From positions 496,001-560,000 of the forward strand of contig CAVXLN010000010.1 of the NCBI GenBank assembly GCA_963762435.1: a stretch of DNA of 64,000 bases, given 5' to 3'. This stretch comes from JAXDMU01 sp963762435 (GTDB lineage: Bacteria > Pseudomonadota > Alphaproteobacteria > ATCC43930 > CGMCC-115725). The translations under genes were made by a program, and so were the position numbers. The number at the start of each line of letters is the position of its first letter. Within the stretch, counting starts at the first letter, position 1. Shown here one piece after another: positions 33,602 to 42,994 of the stretch. Below the pieces are notes generated by a model. That model was not told the origin of the DNA and did not search any database. It worked only from the letters and a program-made list of their open reading frames with translations.

Positions 33602-33617
33602 GCCGCCAGGGGGCGGC
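33602..33617. terminator. Possible hairpin between convergent gcrA and VWA genes
   Basis: GCCGCC-AGGG-GGCGGC, a 6-bp stem with 4-nt loop, 25 nt after the gcrA stop. A TTTT appears only about 12 nt later, so termination is uncertain. Confidence 0.3.
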
Positions 33618-33650
33618 TCGGCTCGGTGCTTTTGATCGCGACGGTGCGGC

Positions 33651-34847
33651 TTAGTGCATAAGCCGGCGCATGGCCCGGTCGAGGCCGTCGAGCGTCAGTG
33701 GGAACATGCGGCCTTCCATCAGCTCCTCGATGAGGCCGATGGTCATGGTGCCGCCCCAATATTTCTCCGCGACCGGATTGATCCATACGGCCTTGGGATA
33801 GGCTGCGATGAGGCGCTTCAGCCAGAGCTGCCCCGGCTCCTCGTTAAAGCTGTCGATGGCACCGCCCGACTGGATGAGCTCGTAGGGGCTCATGCTGGCA
33901 TCGCCGACCACGACCAGCTTCCAGCTTTGATCGAAGGTGCGCAGGATCTCGGCCACCGGCATACGATGGGCCGGCTGGAAGTTCGCATTCTTCCACATCA
34001 GGTCGTAGGGGCAATTGTGGAAGTAGAAATGCTGGAGGTGCTTGAACTCGGCTTTGGCCGCGGAGAACAGCTCCTCGCACAGCCGCACATGATCGTCCAT
34101 CGAGCCGCCGATATCGAGGCAGAGCAGGACCTTGACCGCATTGTGCCGCTCCGGCACCAGCTTCAAGTCGAGATAGCCCGCATTCCTGGCCGTGGCACCG
34201 ATGGTGCCGGGCATATCGAGCTCCTCGGCTGCCCCCTCGCGCGCGAATCGGCGCAGTCGCCGCAGCGCCACCTTGATGTTGCGCGTGCCCAGCTCGACAT
34301 TGTCGGCGAGATTCTTGAACTCGCGCTTGTCCCAGACTTTGACGGCGCGGCGATTGCGGCCGGTCTCCTGGCCGATGCGCACGCCTTCGGGATTGTAGCC
34401 ATTGGCGCCGAAGGGCGAGGTCCCGGCCGTGCCGATCCATTTCGAGCCGCCCTGATGCCGCCCCTTCTGCTCGGCCAAGCGCTGCTTCAGCGTCTCCATC
34501 AGCTTGTCCCAGCCGCCCAGCGCCTCGATCATCGCCTTTTCTTCGTCGGTGAGATTGTTCTCGGCGAGCTTGCGCAGCCACTCCTCGGGCAGCTCGATCG
34601 GCGGCACTGCGTCCGGCACCTGGGCGCCGGGTGGCGCCTCGAGCCCTTTGAAGCATTGGCCGAAGACCTGGTCGAACCGATCGATGAACCGCTCATCCTT
34701 CACCAGCGCCGAGCGGGCGAGATAGTAGAAATGCTCGAGATCGAACTCGGCCAGGCCGGCCTGCATCGCTTCCTGCAGCGTCAGGAATTCGCGCAGGCTG
34801 ACCTTCACGCCGGCGGCCCTCAAGGCCAGGAAGAATTGGATGAACAT
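33651..34847 (-). CDS. VWA-domain protein, CoxE-like
   Basis: 398 aa. N-terminal helical part (MFIQFFLALRAAGVKVSLRE), Gly/charged middle with FGANGYNPEGVRIGQETG, and a von Willebrand A domain from about residue 240. The MIDAS motif is LLCLDIGGSMDDHV, and VVVGDASMSPYEL carries further metal-site residues. Such proteins partner MoxR AAA+ ATPases, and that gene lies 12 nt upstream. The pair probably acts as a chaperone for metal insertion or complex assembly; no client gene is adjacent. Confidence 0.9.
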   Translation of the reverse strand: MFIQFFLALRAAGVKVSLREFLTLQEAMQAGLAEFDLEHFYYLARSALVKDERFIDRFDQVFGQCFKGLEAPPGAQVPDAVPPIELPEEWLRKLAENNLTDEEKAMIEALGGWDKLMETLKQRLAEQKGRHQGGSKWIGTAGTSPFGANGYNPEGVRIGQETGRNRRAVKVWDKREFKNLADNVELGTRNIKVALRRLRRFAREGAAEELDMPGTIGATARNAGYLDLKLVPERHNAVKVLLCLDIGGSMDDHVRLCEELFSAAKAEFKHLQHFYFHNCPYDLMWKNANFQPAHRMPVAEILRTFDQSWKLVVVGDASMSPYELIQSGGAIDSFNEEPGQLWLKRLIAAYPKAVWINPVAEKYWGGTMTIGLIEELMEGRMFPLTLDGLDRAMRRLMH

Positions 34848-34859
34848 TCAGCCGGCCGC

Positions 34860-35714
34860 CTAGCGCGGATTGCGCCGGTGAAGGAATGCCAAGCGTTCGA
34901 AAAGATGCACATCCTGCTCGTTCTTCAGGAGCGCGCCATGCAGCGGCGGGATGAGCTTGGCCGGATCCTTGTCGCGCAGCACCTCGGGCGAGACATCCTC
35001 GGCCATCAGAAGCTTCAGCCAATCGAGCAGCTCGGAGGTCGAGGGCTTCTTCTTGAGGCCGTTCACCTCGCGGATCTCGTAGAAAAGCGTCAGCGCCTCG
35101 CGCAGGAGGAGCTTCTTGATGCCGGGATAATGCACCTCGACGATCCGCTCCATCGTCTCGCGGTCGGGGAAGCGGATGTAGTGAAAGAAGCACCGGCGCA
35201 GGAACGCGTCCGGCAGCTCCTTCTCGTTGTTGGACGTGATCATGATGATCGGCCGGTTCTTGGCCTTCACCGTCTCGCGCGTCTCGTAGACATGAAATTC
35301 CATGCGGTCGAGCTCGAGCAGCAGATCGTTCGGGAACTCGATATCGGCCTTGTCGATCTCGTCGATCAGGAGGACCGGGGCGACATCGGCCGTGAACGCC
35401 TCCCACAGCTTGCCGCGGATGATGTAATTGGCGATGTCGTGAACGCGCTGGTCGCCGAGCTGGCTGTCGCGCAGGCGCGACACAGCGTCGTACTCATAGA
35501 GTCCCTGCTGCGCCTTGGTCGTCGATTTGATGTGCCAGGCGATGAGGTTCCGGCCGAGCGCCTTGGCCACTTCCTGCGCCAGGATCGTCTTGCCGGTGCC
35601 AGGCTCGCCCTTGATCAGGAGTGGGCGCTCGAGCGTGATCGCGGCATTGACCGCAACCTTCAGATCCTCGGTGGCGACATAGGACTCGGTTCCGGTGAAC
35701 TTGGCCATCGACAA
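34860..35714 (-). CDS. MoxR-family AAA+ ATPase
   Basis: 284 aa. Walker A GEPGTGKTILAQEVA, Walker B PVLLIDEIDKAD, sensor 1 IIMITSNNEKELPDAF and the Arg finger region RCFFHYIRFPDRE are all visible. It works with the VWA protein immediately downstream as an ATP-driven maturation chaperone. Start ATG 35714 (MSMAKFTGTESYVATEDLK), with an alternative at 35708. Confidence 0.93.
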   Translation of the reverse strand: MSMAKFTGTESYVATEDLKVAVNAAITLERPLLIKGEPGTGKTILAQEVAKALGRNLIAWHIKSTTKAQQGLYEYDAVSRLRDSQLGDQRVHDIANYIIRGKLWEAFTADVAPVLLIDEIDKADIEFPNDLLLELDRMEFHVYETRETVKAKNRPIIMITSNNEKELPDAFLRRCFFHYIRFPDRETMERIVEVHYPGIKKLLLREALTLFYEIREVNGLKKKPSTSELLDWLKLLMAEDVSPEVLRDKDPAKLIPPLHGALLKNEQDVHLFERLAFLHRRNPR

Positions 35715-35804
35715 CTTCTCTCCCTCAAAGACATGCCTTTAAAGGCCGCCCGAGAGCGAGACTAGGGATTTTCCGGCGGCTTTGCCATCGCCATGACGGC
35801 CCCG

Positions 35805-36386
35805 TCAGCTTTTGAGCTGGCGCCCGTCCCGATCGAAGGCCGCGTTGCCGGTCAGGATGCGCGTGACACTGCCGTCGGAGGCGGCAAAGGGCAGCATCAG
35901 CCGCTCCCACGCAGCCGCATAGCGGGCGACCGGCGCATAGCTCGACAGCACCGGCGCTTGCCGGATCAAGGCGGCGCGATAGACCGCCAGCGTGAATGTC
36001 ACGACATGGGTCGAGGAAGGATGGTCGGACAGCAGCTTGCCGGTATGGTCGAAACCCGACACCGCCGCCATGATGGTGCCGAACAGGCGATAGCGGAAAT
36101 CGCGGCCATTTTCGACCGGCTCGACGACGGAGACACGGCCGAGTGCCGGCTGAATGCGCAGCGGATCGAGGGCCGAGACCGGCGGGAGCGACTCCTCGCC
36201 CCGGCTTTCATGCCAGAAGCTGAGGAGAAAGCGGTTCTCATCGGCGCGAATTTGCGCGGGCTCGGGCCGCCAGATCACGTCGGGGCCCTTGCCGCCGGCC
36301 TTTGCGAACGCCGCCCGCACGGCACTAAGATCATCTCTCAGAATGCCAGCCTGCCAAGCATCCGCCATCGTCCACTCAACCGTCAT
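35805..36386 (-). CDS. PAS-domain protein (PAS_5 type)
   Basis: 193 aa. The core ALDPLRIQPALGRVSVVEPV followed by DFRYRLFGTIMAAVSGFDHTG is the hallmark of the short PAS_5 proteins of alphaproteobacteria, with YAPVARYAAAWERLMLPFA near the end. No output domain. Probably a small ligand or redox sensor acting through another protein. AGGA lies 7 nt before ATG 36386. Monocistronic. Confidence 0.85.
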   Translation of the reverse strand: MTVEWTMADAWQAGILRDDLSAVRAAFAKAGGKGPDVIWRPEPAQIRADENRFLLSFWHESRGEESLPPVSALDPLRIQPALGRVSVVEPVENGRDFRYRLFGTIMAAVSGFDHTGKLLSDHPSSTHVVTFTLAVYRAALIRQAPVLSSYAPVARYAAAWERLMLPFAASDGSVTRILTGNAAFDRDGRQLKS

Positions 36387-36579
36387 GGGGTGTTCCTAAA
36401 CCCTGCATTCGCCTTTGCCCCACCATTGATCGCCTTAGGCTAGAACCTGACGAATTTATGCCGGATTAAGATGGCTGCGAAGCCGCTATCGCATCGCGGC
36501 ATAGCTGGCAACGGTTGCGCGGCGGCAGGCTGGAAGCCAGGATGGCGTCGGCGCAATATCGAATAGCGAGCGGGGCAGA

Positions 36580-38022
36580 GTGGATCAGCTGGTGGATAAA
36601 AATGCGGTCGAGCTGCGCCGCCTGATCGGGCGCAAGGAGATCTCGCCGGTCGAGCTGCTGGATGAATGCCTCGCCCGGATCGAGGCGGTCAATCCGGCGA
36701 TCAACGCCATAGTGGCACTCGATCCGGACGGTGCCGCAGCCGCGGCCCGCAAGGCCGAGCAGGCGGTGCTGCGCGGCGACGCGCTGGGACCGCTCCATGG
36801 CTTGCCGATCGGCGTCAAGGACCTGTCCGAAACGGCGGGGCTCAGGACCACGTTCGGCTCGCTCCTTTTCAAGGATCACGTCCCGGCCGCCGACGAAGGG
36901 CCGGTGGCACGCCTGCGCGAGGCCGGCGCCATCATCCTCGGCAAGACCAACACGCCGGAATTCGGCGCCGGCGCCAATACCCGCAACCGGGTCTATGGCG
37001 CCACTGGCAACCCGTTCGACCCGGCCTTGACCTCGGCCGGCTCGTCGGGCGGCTCCGCTGCGGCGGTCGCAACCGGCATGGTGCCGCTCGCCAGCGGCTC
37101 CGACATGGGCGGCAGCCTGCGTACGCCGGCCGGATTCTGTGGTGTCCTCGGCATGCGGCCGAGTCCGGGCTTGGTGCCGAACGAGCGTCGGCCGGCCGGC
37201 TGGCTGCCCTACTCGGTCGACGGGCCGATGGCTCGTTCCGTGCCGGATCTGGGGCTGATGCTGTCGGCCATGGCCGGGCATGATATGCTGGACCCGCTGT
37301 CGCATCCCGTGGATCCGGCCGCCTTCCGGAGCTTGCCCGAAATCGATCTCTCGCATTTGCGCGTCGCCGTGTCCGAGGATCTGGGCTTCGCTCCCGTCGA
37401 TGAGGGCATTCGGAAGGTATTCCGTGCGCGCTGCGGCGCAATCGCCGATCTCTTCCGGGAGTCGGTCGAGCGCGATCCCGATCTCGGCGATGCCGACCGC
37501 ACCTTCGCCGTGCTGCGCGCCGAGGGCTTCCTCGCCAACTATGTCGAGATGCTCGAGCGCCATCGCGATCTCCTCAACATGCCCGTCATCGCCAATGTCG
37601 AGCAGGCGCTGACCTTCACCTATGCCGACCGCGCCAAGGCGCAGCTCGAGCAGACCAAGCTCTATCGCCGTTTCCAGACGTTGTTCCGCGAGATCGATGT
37701 GCTGATCTGCCCCGTCGCGGCGGTCAGCCCCTTCCCGCACGCCGAATGGGCGCCGGAGGAGATCGATGGCGAGAAGCTCGCACATTATTTCCATTGGATC
37801 GCGTTGACTTACGGCATCACGCTGACCGGCCATCCCGTCGTGGCGCTGCCGTGCGGCCGCGATCACAAGGGCCTGCCTTTCGGGTTGCAGATCGTCGGGC
37901 CGCGTGGCGGCGATCTCTTCGTGCTGGCGGTCGCCGCGGCCCTCGAGCGGGCGTTCGAGGCACGGCCCGCCCTGGCGCGCCCGGTGCCCGACCTCGATCG
38001 CCTCACGCAAGGGAAACACTGA
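36580..38022 (+). CDS. Amidase-signature enzyme
   Basis: 480 aa. Ser-cisSer-Lys triad: Lys80 in PIGVKDLSE, cis-Ser in TSAGSSGGSAAAVA (155/156) and nucleophile Ser179 in GSDMGGSLRTPAG. Hydrolyses an amide; the substrate is unknown and it is not a GatA, since no gatC/gatB is present. GTG start at 36580 without a strong ribosome site. The next gene starts within its stop (TGATG), so it shares a transcript with the aldolase-like enzyme. Confidence 0.9.
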   Translation: MDQLVDKNAVELRRLIGRKEISPVELLDECLARIEAVNPAINAIVALDPDGAAAAARKAEQAVLRGDALGPLHGLPIGVKDLSETAGLRTTFGSLLFKDHVPAADEGPVARLREAGAIILGKTNTPEFGAGANTRNRVYGATGNPFDPALTSAGSSGGSAAAVATGMVPLASGSDMGGSLRTPAGFCGVLGMRPSPGLVPNERRPAGWLPYSVDGPMARSVPDLGLMLSAMAGHDMLDPLSHPVDPAAFRSLPEIDLSHLRVAVSEDLGFAPVDEGIRKVFRARCGAIADLFRESVERDPDLGDADRTFAVLRAEGFLANYVEMLERHRDLLNMPVIANVEQALTFTYADRAKAQLEQTKLYRRFQTLFREIDVLICPVAAVSPFPHAEWAPEEIDGEKLAHYFHWIALTYGITLTGHPVVALPCGRDHKGLPFGLQIVGPRGGDLFVLAVAAALERAFEARPALARPVPDLDRLTQGKH

Positions 38023-39158
38023 TGCCGGGTCATCCCAACGACGCCCTTATCGGCGTGCCCGGCGGCCGGGCACGGCTCGACACGCCGGCGCTGCTGATCG
38101 AGCTCGAGGCGCTCGAGCGCAATATCGCGCGTATGGCCGAGGCGGCACGCGCCCGAGGCGTGGCGCTGCGCCCCCATGCCAAGACGCACAAATCCGACGA
38201 GATCGCGCGCCGCCAGATCGCGGCCGGCGCTATCGGCATCTCCTGCGCTACGCTGGGCGAGGCGGAGGTGATGGTCGAGGCGGGACTGCCCGGCGTGCTG
38301 ATCACCTCGCCGCAAGTGACCGAAAGCAAGATCGCGCGGCTGATAGCGCTCGCCGCCAAGGCCGGGCCGGACGGGCTCATGGTCGTGGTCGACCATCCCG
38401 ACAATCTCGCAGCCCTCGACCAGGCCGCCGAACCCCTCGGCCATTCGCTCAAGGTGCTGGTCGATTGTGCCGCCGGCCTCTTCCGCACCGGCTGCGCCAC
38501 GCCGGAGGCGGCACTGGCGCTTGCCCGCGCCGCGCATGGCGCGAAGCATCTCGAGCTCGCCGGCCTCCAGCATTATTCGGGCAATCTGCAGCATATTCCC
38601 GTGCGGGCCGAACGCGCCGCGCGGGCGGGCAAGCAGCGTGCCGAGCTGGCCGCGATCGTCCGCCAAGGGCGGGCCGAAGGCCTGCCGCTCGGCATCGTCA
38701 CCGGCGGCGGCACCGGCACCTTCGATCTCGATCCCGATGACAGGATCTTCACCGAGCTGCAGACGGGATCCTACGTCTTCATGGATGTGCAGTACCGTCA
38801 GGCGCTGGCCGACGGCACCAACGAGCTGCCGTTCGAGACCGCCCTCCTCGTGCAGACGGCCGTCGTCAGCGCCAACGCGCCGAAATGGGTGACGACCGAT
38901 GCCGGACTCAAATGCTTCGCGACCGAGGGACCGCGCCCTCACATCCTGACTGGCGCCGACTCTGGCGGCACCTATGATTATTTCGGCGACGAGCACGGTA
39001 TGCTGATCTATACCGGGCCAAAGCCGAAACTCGGCGATCGGATCGAGGTCGTCACGCCCCATTGCGACCCGACAGTGAATCTGCACGATGTCTATCATGT
39101 CATGAAGGGCGACACGCTGGTGGCGCTCTGGCCGGTCGCGGCGCGCGGTCGGCGTTGA
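38022..39158 (+). CDS. D-threonine aldolase/D-serine dehydratase-like PLP enzyme
   Basis: 378 aa, fold-type III (alanine-racemase-like N-domain). PLP Lys54 is in RPHAKTHKSDE, the barrel residues include LQHYSGNLQH and VTGGGTGTFD. The C-terminal domain ends with the metal site VVTPHCDPTVNLHD (His and Cys) typical of DSD1/D-threonine aldolase enzymes. Acts on D-hydroxy amino acids. The start overlaps the amidase stop by 1 nt, suggesting joint processing of an N-acyl or amide derivative, though that is inference. Confidence 0.88.
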   Translation: MPGHPNDALIGVPGGRARLDTPALLIELEALERNIARMAEAARARGVALRPHAKTHKSDEIARRQIAAGAIGISCATLGEAEVMVEAGLPGVLITSPQVTESKIARLIALAAKAGPDGLMVVVDHPDNLAALDQAAEPLGHSLKVLVDCAAGLFRTGCATPEAALALARAAHGAKHLELAGLQHYSGNLQHIPVRAERAARAGKQRAELAAIVRQGRAEGLPLGIVTGGGTGTFDLDPDDRIFTELQTGSYVFMDVQYRQALADGTNELPFETALLVQTAVVSANAPKWVTTDAGLKCFATEGPRPHILTGADSGGTYDYFGDEHGMLIYTGPKPKLGDRIEVVTPHCDPTVNLHDVYHVMKGDTLVALWPVAARGRR

Positions 39159-39174
39159 GAAACGGAAGGCGGCG

Positions 39175-40026
39175 ATGAGCTTCAAATCGATCCTGGCGCC
39201 GCTCACGGGGGCGCCGAGCGACGCGGCCGTGCTGGCGGCGGCAGGCGCGCTGGCGACGGCGCTCAGCGCCCATGTCACGGCCCTCTTCGCGAGTGCGGAT
39301 CCCAGCACCATCCCGATGGCGATGCTGACCGACGGCACCGGGCTCGCCATGAGCGAAGGGCTGATCGAGACGGTGCAGAAGCAGATCGCCGAGCGCCGCG
39401 CCCGGGCGCAGGCACATTTTACCGACTGGTGCAAATCGGCCGGGCTGCGCGCGACCAAGCGCGGCAAGGGTGCGGCGCTGAAGCTCGAGACGGGCGAAGC
39501 CGCCGAATTCGTCCGGATCCATGGCGTCGTGTCGGATCTCGTCATCCTGCCCTTGCCCAGCGACGATGAGGTGTCGGATCAGCTCGTGCTCGAGGCGGCG
39601 CTGTTCGATGCGGGGCGCCCGGTCCTGGCCGTGCCCGGCAACAAGGCACCCGCGGCGATCCTCGGGTCACCCGCGCTCATCGCCTGGAATGGCAGCGCCG
39701 AGGCGGCCCACGCGGTGACCGCCGCTCTGCCCTTCCTCGCCGCCGCCGAAACGGTGACCCTGCTCCATGCCGGCGAGGCCGATGAGAGCGCCATGCTGAA
39801 TCCGCTCGCGGCATATCTCGCCCGCCATCGTGTCACCGCCGCCATTCGCCGCATCCCCGACGAGGGCAATGCCGGCCAGGCGATCCTCGACGAGGCGGCA
39901 CGGCTCAAGGCCGGCCTCCTGGTGATGGGGGCCTATACGCACAGCCGGGTGCGCGAATTCATCTTCGGGGGCGTGACCAGCCATGTGCTGCGCCATGCCC
40001 GCCTGCCGGTGCTGACAGCACACTGA
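39175..40026 (+). CDS. Universal stress protein, tandem-domain
   Basis: 283 aa, about twice the length of one Usp domain. The first half starts MSFKSILAPLTGAPSDAAVL. The second half ends GLLVMGAYTHSRVREFIFGG then VTSHVLRHARLPVLT, carrying the G-x2-G-x9-G(S/T)-like nucleotide-binding motif. It starts 16 nt after the aldolase gene and may be transcribed with it. Confidence 0.88.
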   Translation: MSFKSILAPLTGAPSDAAVLAAAGALATALSAHVTALFASADPSTIPMAMLTDGTGLAMSEGLIETVQKQIAERRARAQAHFTDWCKSAGLRATKRGKGAALKLETGEAAEFVRIHGVVSDLVILPLPSDDEVSDQLVLEAALFDAGRPVLAVPGNKAPAAILGSPALIAWNGSAEAAHAVTAALPFLAAAETVTLLHAGEADESAMLNPLAAYLARHRVTAAIRRIPDEGNAGQAILDEAARLKAGLLVMGAYTHSRVREFIFGGVTSHVLRHARLPVLTAH

Positions 40027-40168
40027 GCCACCCGATCCTGTGACTTTTTTGCCCAAGCGGTGCGGCAAGTCGGCGCCTGCGGCGGCAAATCGCTTCCGTG
40101 TGCGGCTCAGACGCGTAATGTCCTGAGCGGGCTCGATTTCGGGCTCCCCGTCTGATGCACGCCGGCCC

Positions 40169-41086
40169 ATGGATATCTACCTGCCGATCGCCCAGGTCAC
40201 CCAGGACGCGTTCGTCCTGCTCGCGCTCGGCCTCGTCATGGGCTTCCTGTCGGGCGTGTTCGGCATCGGTGGCGGCTTCCTTCTGACCCCCCTTCTGATC
40301 TTCATCGGCGTGCCGCAGCCGGTCGCCGTCGCCTCCTCGACCAATCAGCTGATCGGTGTCTCGCTCTCGGGCGCCCTCAATCATTGGCGGCGCGGCAATA
40401 TCGATCTCAAGATGGGCACCGTGCTGGTCGCCGGCGGCATCGTCGGATCCTTCGCCGGGGTGCAGCTCTTCAGCTATCTCCGGCGGCTTGGCCAGATCGA
40501 TCTCGTCATCTCGCTGAGCTATGTGATCCTGCTCAGCACGCTCGGCACCATGATGATGATCGAGAGCGTGGGCGCCATCGTGCGCGCCCGACAGCCGGGC
40601 GCCCGCCCGCGGCGCCTGCATCAGCATAATTGGCTGCACCGCCTGCCCTTCAAGATGCGGTTCCGCCGTTCGAAGCTCTATATCAGTGCGCTCCTGCCGC
40701 TGACGCTGGGATTCACCGTCGGCATCCTGTCGGCCATCCTCGGCATCGGCGGCGGCTTCCTGATCGTGCCGGCGATGATCTATGTGCTGGGCATGCCGGC
40801 GAGCGTGGTGCCCGGCACCTCGCTGTTCCAGACCGTCTTCATCGCGGCCAGCGCCACGATCCTCCAGGCCGTGACGAACCAGACGGTCGATGGGCTGCTC
40901 GCTCTCATCGTCCTCGCGGGCAGCGTCATCGGCGTCCAATATGGCGCGCGCTACGGCGCCAAGCTGAGCGGCGAGTATCTTCGCGTGGGCTTGGCCGCTC
41001 TGATCCTCGCGGCCGGCGCCAAGCTGTTGTTCGACCTGACCGTGCCGCCTGAAAACATCTATTCGCTGGCGCCCAAGGTCGAATGA
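40169..41086 (+). CDS. TauE/SafE-family sulfite/organosulfur exporter
   Basis: 305 aa, about eight membrane segments in two repeats. Each repeat carries the family motif: FLSGVFGIGGGFLLTPLLIF near residue 30 and GILSAILGIGGGFLIVPAMI near residue 195. A basic cytoplasmic loop (RARQPGARPRRLHQHNW) lies between. Transports sulfite, sulfoacetate or a related anion. It overlaps the next gene by 4 nt (ATGA), forming an operon with the TIGR02186-like protein and a Usp protein. Confidence 0.9.
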   Translation: MDIYLPIAQVTQDAFVLLALGLVMGFLSGVFGIGGGFLLTPLLIFIGVPQPVAVASSTNQLIGVSLSGALNHWRRGNIDLKMGTVLVAGGIVGSFAGVQLFSYLRRLGQIDLVISLSYVILLSTLGTMMMIESVGAIVRARQPGARPRRLHQHNWLHRLPFKMRFRRSKLYISALLPLTLGFTVGILSAILGIGGGFLIVPAMIYVLGMPASVVPGTSLFQTVFIAASATILQAVTNQTVDGLLALIVLAGSVIGVQYGARYGAKLSGEYLRVGLAALILAAGAKLLFDLTVPPENIYSLAPKVE

Positions 41087-41826
41087 TGCGGCGCCTGCTT
41101 CTCCTTGCCGTGCTGTTGATCACTCTGCCCGCCGGCCCGGCGCGCGCGCAGCAGCTGGTCGCCGATCTCACCAGCCATCTGATCGCGATCACGACCGGCT
41201 TCAACGGCGCCGAGGTCACGCTCTTCGGCGCGACCGAGGGCGGCGGCGATGTCGTGGTCGTGGTACGCGGGCCGGACCGCGAGACGGTCGTGCGCCGCAA
41301 GAGCCGGATCGCCGGCATCTGGCTCAACACGGTGAGCATGAGTTTCGCCAACACGCCGGCCTTCTATCGCGTCTTCTCGAACAAGCCGATCGCCCAGGCC
41401 GTGCCTCAGAGCCTGCGCCAATCGAACGAGATCGGCGTCGACGAGCTGAAGCTGACGCCGGTGCCAGGGCGCATCCGGCATGACGAGATCGGCACCTTCC
41501 AGGATGCGCTGCTACACAATGCGGAGCTGAGCGGCCTCTATTCCGCCGAGCCCGGCCATATCGATTTCCTGGGCGACAAGCTGTTCCGCGCCACGCTTCG
41601 CTTCCCGCGTACCGTGCCGCCCGGCGCCTATCGGATCGCCGTATATCTTTTGCGCAACGGCAACGTCGTGGCGGCGCAAACGACGCCGCTCGTCATCTCG
41701 CAGACCGGCCTCGAGGCGGCGATCAATCAGCTCGCGACGGATCAGTCCGTGCTCTACGGCATCGTTGCGGTGCTGGCGGCGGCAATGGCAGGATGGCTCG
41801 GCAGCCAGCTGTTCCGGAACGCCTGA
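41083..41826 (+). CDS. TIGR02186-like exported membrane protein
   Basis: 247 aa. Signal peptide (RRLLLLAVLLITLPAGPARAQQ), a beta-rich periplasmic domain with VADLTSHLIAITTGFNGAEV and GIWLNTVSMSFANTPAFYRV, and a C-terminal TM anchor (LYGIVAVLAAAMAGWLGSQL). This matches, from memory, the TIGR02186 family of unknown function, found beside TauE/SafE exporters. The start overlaps the exporter's stop. Probably a periplasmic partner of that exporter. Confidence 0.85.
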   Translation: MMRRLLLLAVLLITLPAGPARAQQLVADLTSHLIAITTGFNGAEVTLFGATEGGGDVVVVVRGPDRETVVRRKSRIAGIWLNTVSMSFANTPAFYRVFSNKPIAQAVPQSLRQSNEIGVDELKLTPVPGRIRHDEIGTFQDALLHNAELSGLYSAEPGHIDFLGDKLFRATLRFPRTVPPGAYRIAVYLLRNGNVVAAQTTPLVISQTGLEAAINQLATDQSVLYGIVAVLAAAMAGWLGSQLFRNA

Positions 41827-41849
41827 GCCCCCATGATCCCGGTTTTCCC

Positions 41850-42338
41850 ATGACGGCACCGTCCGCGGACACATCGCATGAGCGCGTCTTCCTGGTCGTG
41901 GTCGATGCGTCGCCGGAGCTGCGCGTGGCGCTGCGCTACGCGTCCCTGCGCGCGCTCCACACCGGAGGCCGCGTCGCCCTGGTCCACGTCGTCGAGCCGA
42001 CCGATCGGCAGCATTGGATGGCGCTTGAAAGCCTGATGCGCGAGGAACGGCGCGAAGAGGCCGAGCAGATGATGGAGCGCTATGCCGCCGAGGTGCAGGC
42101 AGTGACCGGCGTGCCGCCGACCGTGCATATCCGCGAAGGCAGCAGCCGCGACGAGATCCTGACGCTGATCGACGAGGATCCGTCGATCTCGATCCTGGTG
42201 CTCGCCGCCGCCGTCGCCGACAGCGGGCCGGGACCGCTGGTGAGCGCACTCTCGGGCAAGTATGTCGGCCGGCTGCGCGTGCCGATCACGATCGTGCCGG
42301 CCAGCCTCAGCGATGAGCAGATCGCGGCCCTGACCTGA
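41850..42338 (+). CDS. Universal stress protein (single domain)
   Basis: 162 aa from ATG 41850 (the frame opens earlier at 41793 inside the previous gene). VFLVVVDASPELRVALRYAS is the first strand/helix, and LVLAAAVADSGPGPLVSALSG resembles the nucleotide-binding loop. Third gene of the TauE/SafE operon, 23 nt after it. Role likely in stress response. Confidence 0.85.
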   Translation: MTAPSADTSHERVFLVVVDASPELRVALRYASLRALHTGGRVALVHVVEPTDRQHWMALESLMREERREEAEQMMERYAAEVQAVTGVPPTVHIREGSSRDEILTLIDEDPSISILVLAAAVADSGPGPLVSALSGKYVGRLRVPITIVPASLSDEQIAALT

Positions 42339-42426
42339 CAGTGCCCTTCATTCTGGGACTTGATCTGGACCCTCGGCACCCAAGGTGAGATGATCCGGCC
42401 CGATTATCTCTCAAAGGCACCTCGAC

Positions 42427-42981
42427 ATGTTTATCCAGACCGAGCAGACCCCGAACCCGGCGACGCTGAAATTCCTGCCCGGCCAGGCGGTGCTGACCAC
42501 GGGAACGGCGAACTTCCCCGATGCCACCTCGGCCGCGCGCTCGCCGCTGGCGCAGAAGCTGTTCGCGCTCGACGGCGTCACCGGCGTGTTTCTGGGCTAT
42601 GATTTCGTCACCGTCACCAAGGCGCCTGAGACCGACTGGTACCAGCTGAAGCCCTCGGTGCTGGGCGTGATCATGGACGCCTTCACGAGCGGCCTTGCCG
42701 TGATGGAATCCGACGCCTCCGCCACGCCGGAATCGACAGCACTCGAAGAGGATGACGAGATCGTCAGCCAGATCAAGGAGCTGATCGACACGCGCGTGCG
42801 CCCGGCCGTGGCCCAGGATGGCGGCGACATCATTTTCCACGGCTTCGAGGATGGCGTCGTCTCGCTGCATATGCAGGGTTCCTGCGCCGGCTGCCCGAGC
42901 TCGACGGCGACTTTGAAGGCAGGCATCGAGAATATGCTGCGCCACTACATTCCCGAGGTGCGTGAGGTCCGCGCCGTCTGA
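42427..42981 (+). CDS. NfuA/NifU-type Fe-S scaffold protein
   Basis: 184 aa. The N-terminal Nfu_N domain starts MFIQTEQTPNPATLKFLPGQ. The C-terminal NifU domain has IDTRVRPAVAQDGGDIIFHG and the cluster-binding pair GSCAGCPSSTATLKAGIEN. Carries a 4Fe-4S cluster to target enzymes. It is followed 13 nt later by a GST gene on the same strand. Confidence 0.94.
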   Translation: MFIQTEQTPNPATLKFLPGQAVLTTGTANFPDATSAARSPLAQKLFALDGVTGVFLGYDFVTVTKAPETDWYQLKPSVLGVIMDAFTSGLAVMESDASATPESTALEEDDEIVSQIKELIDTRVRPAVAQDGGDIIFHGFEDGVVSLHMQGSCAGCPSSTATLKAGIENMLRHYIPEVREVRAV

Positions 42982-42994
42982 CACGGGAAGCCCG

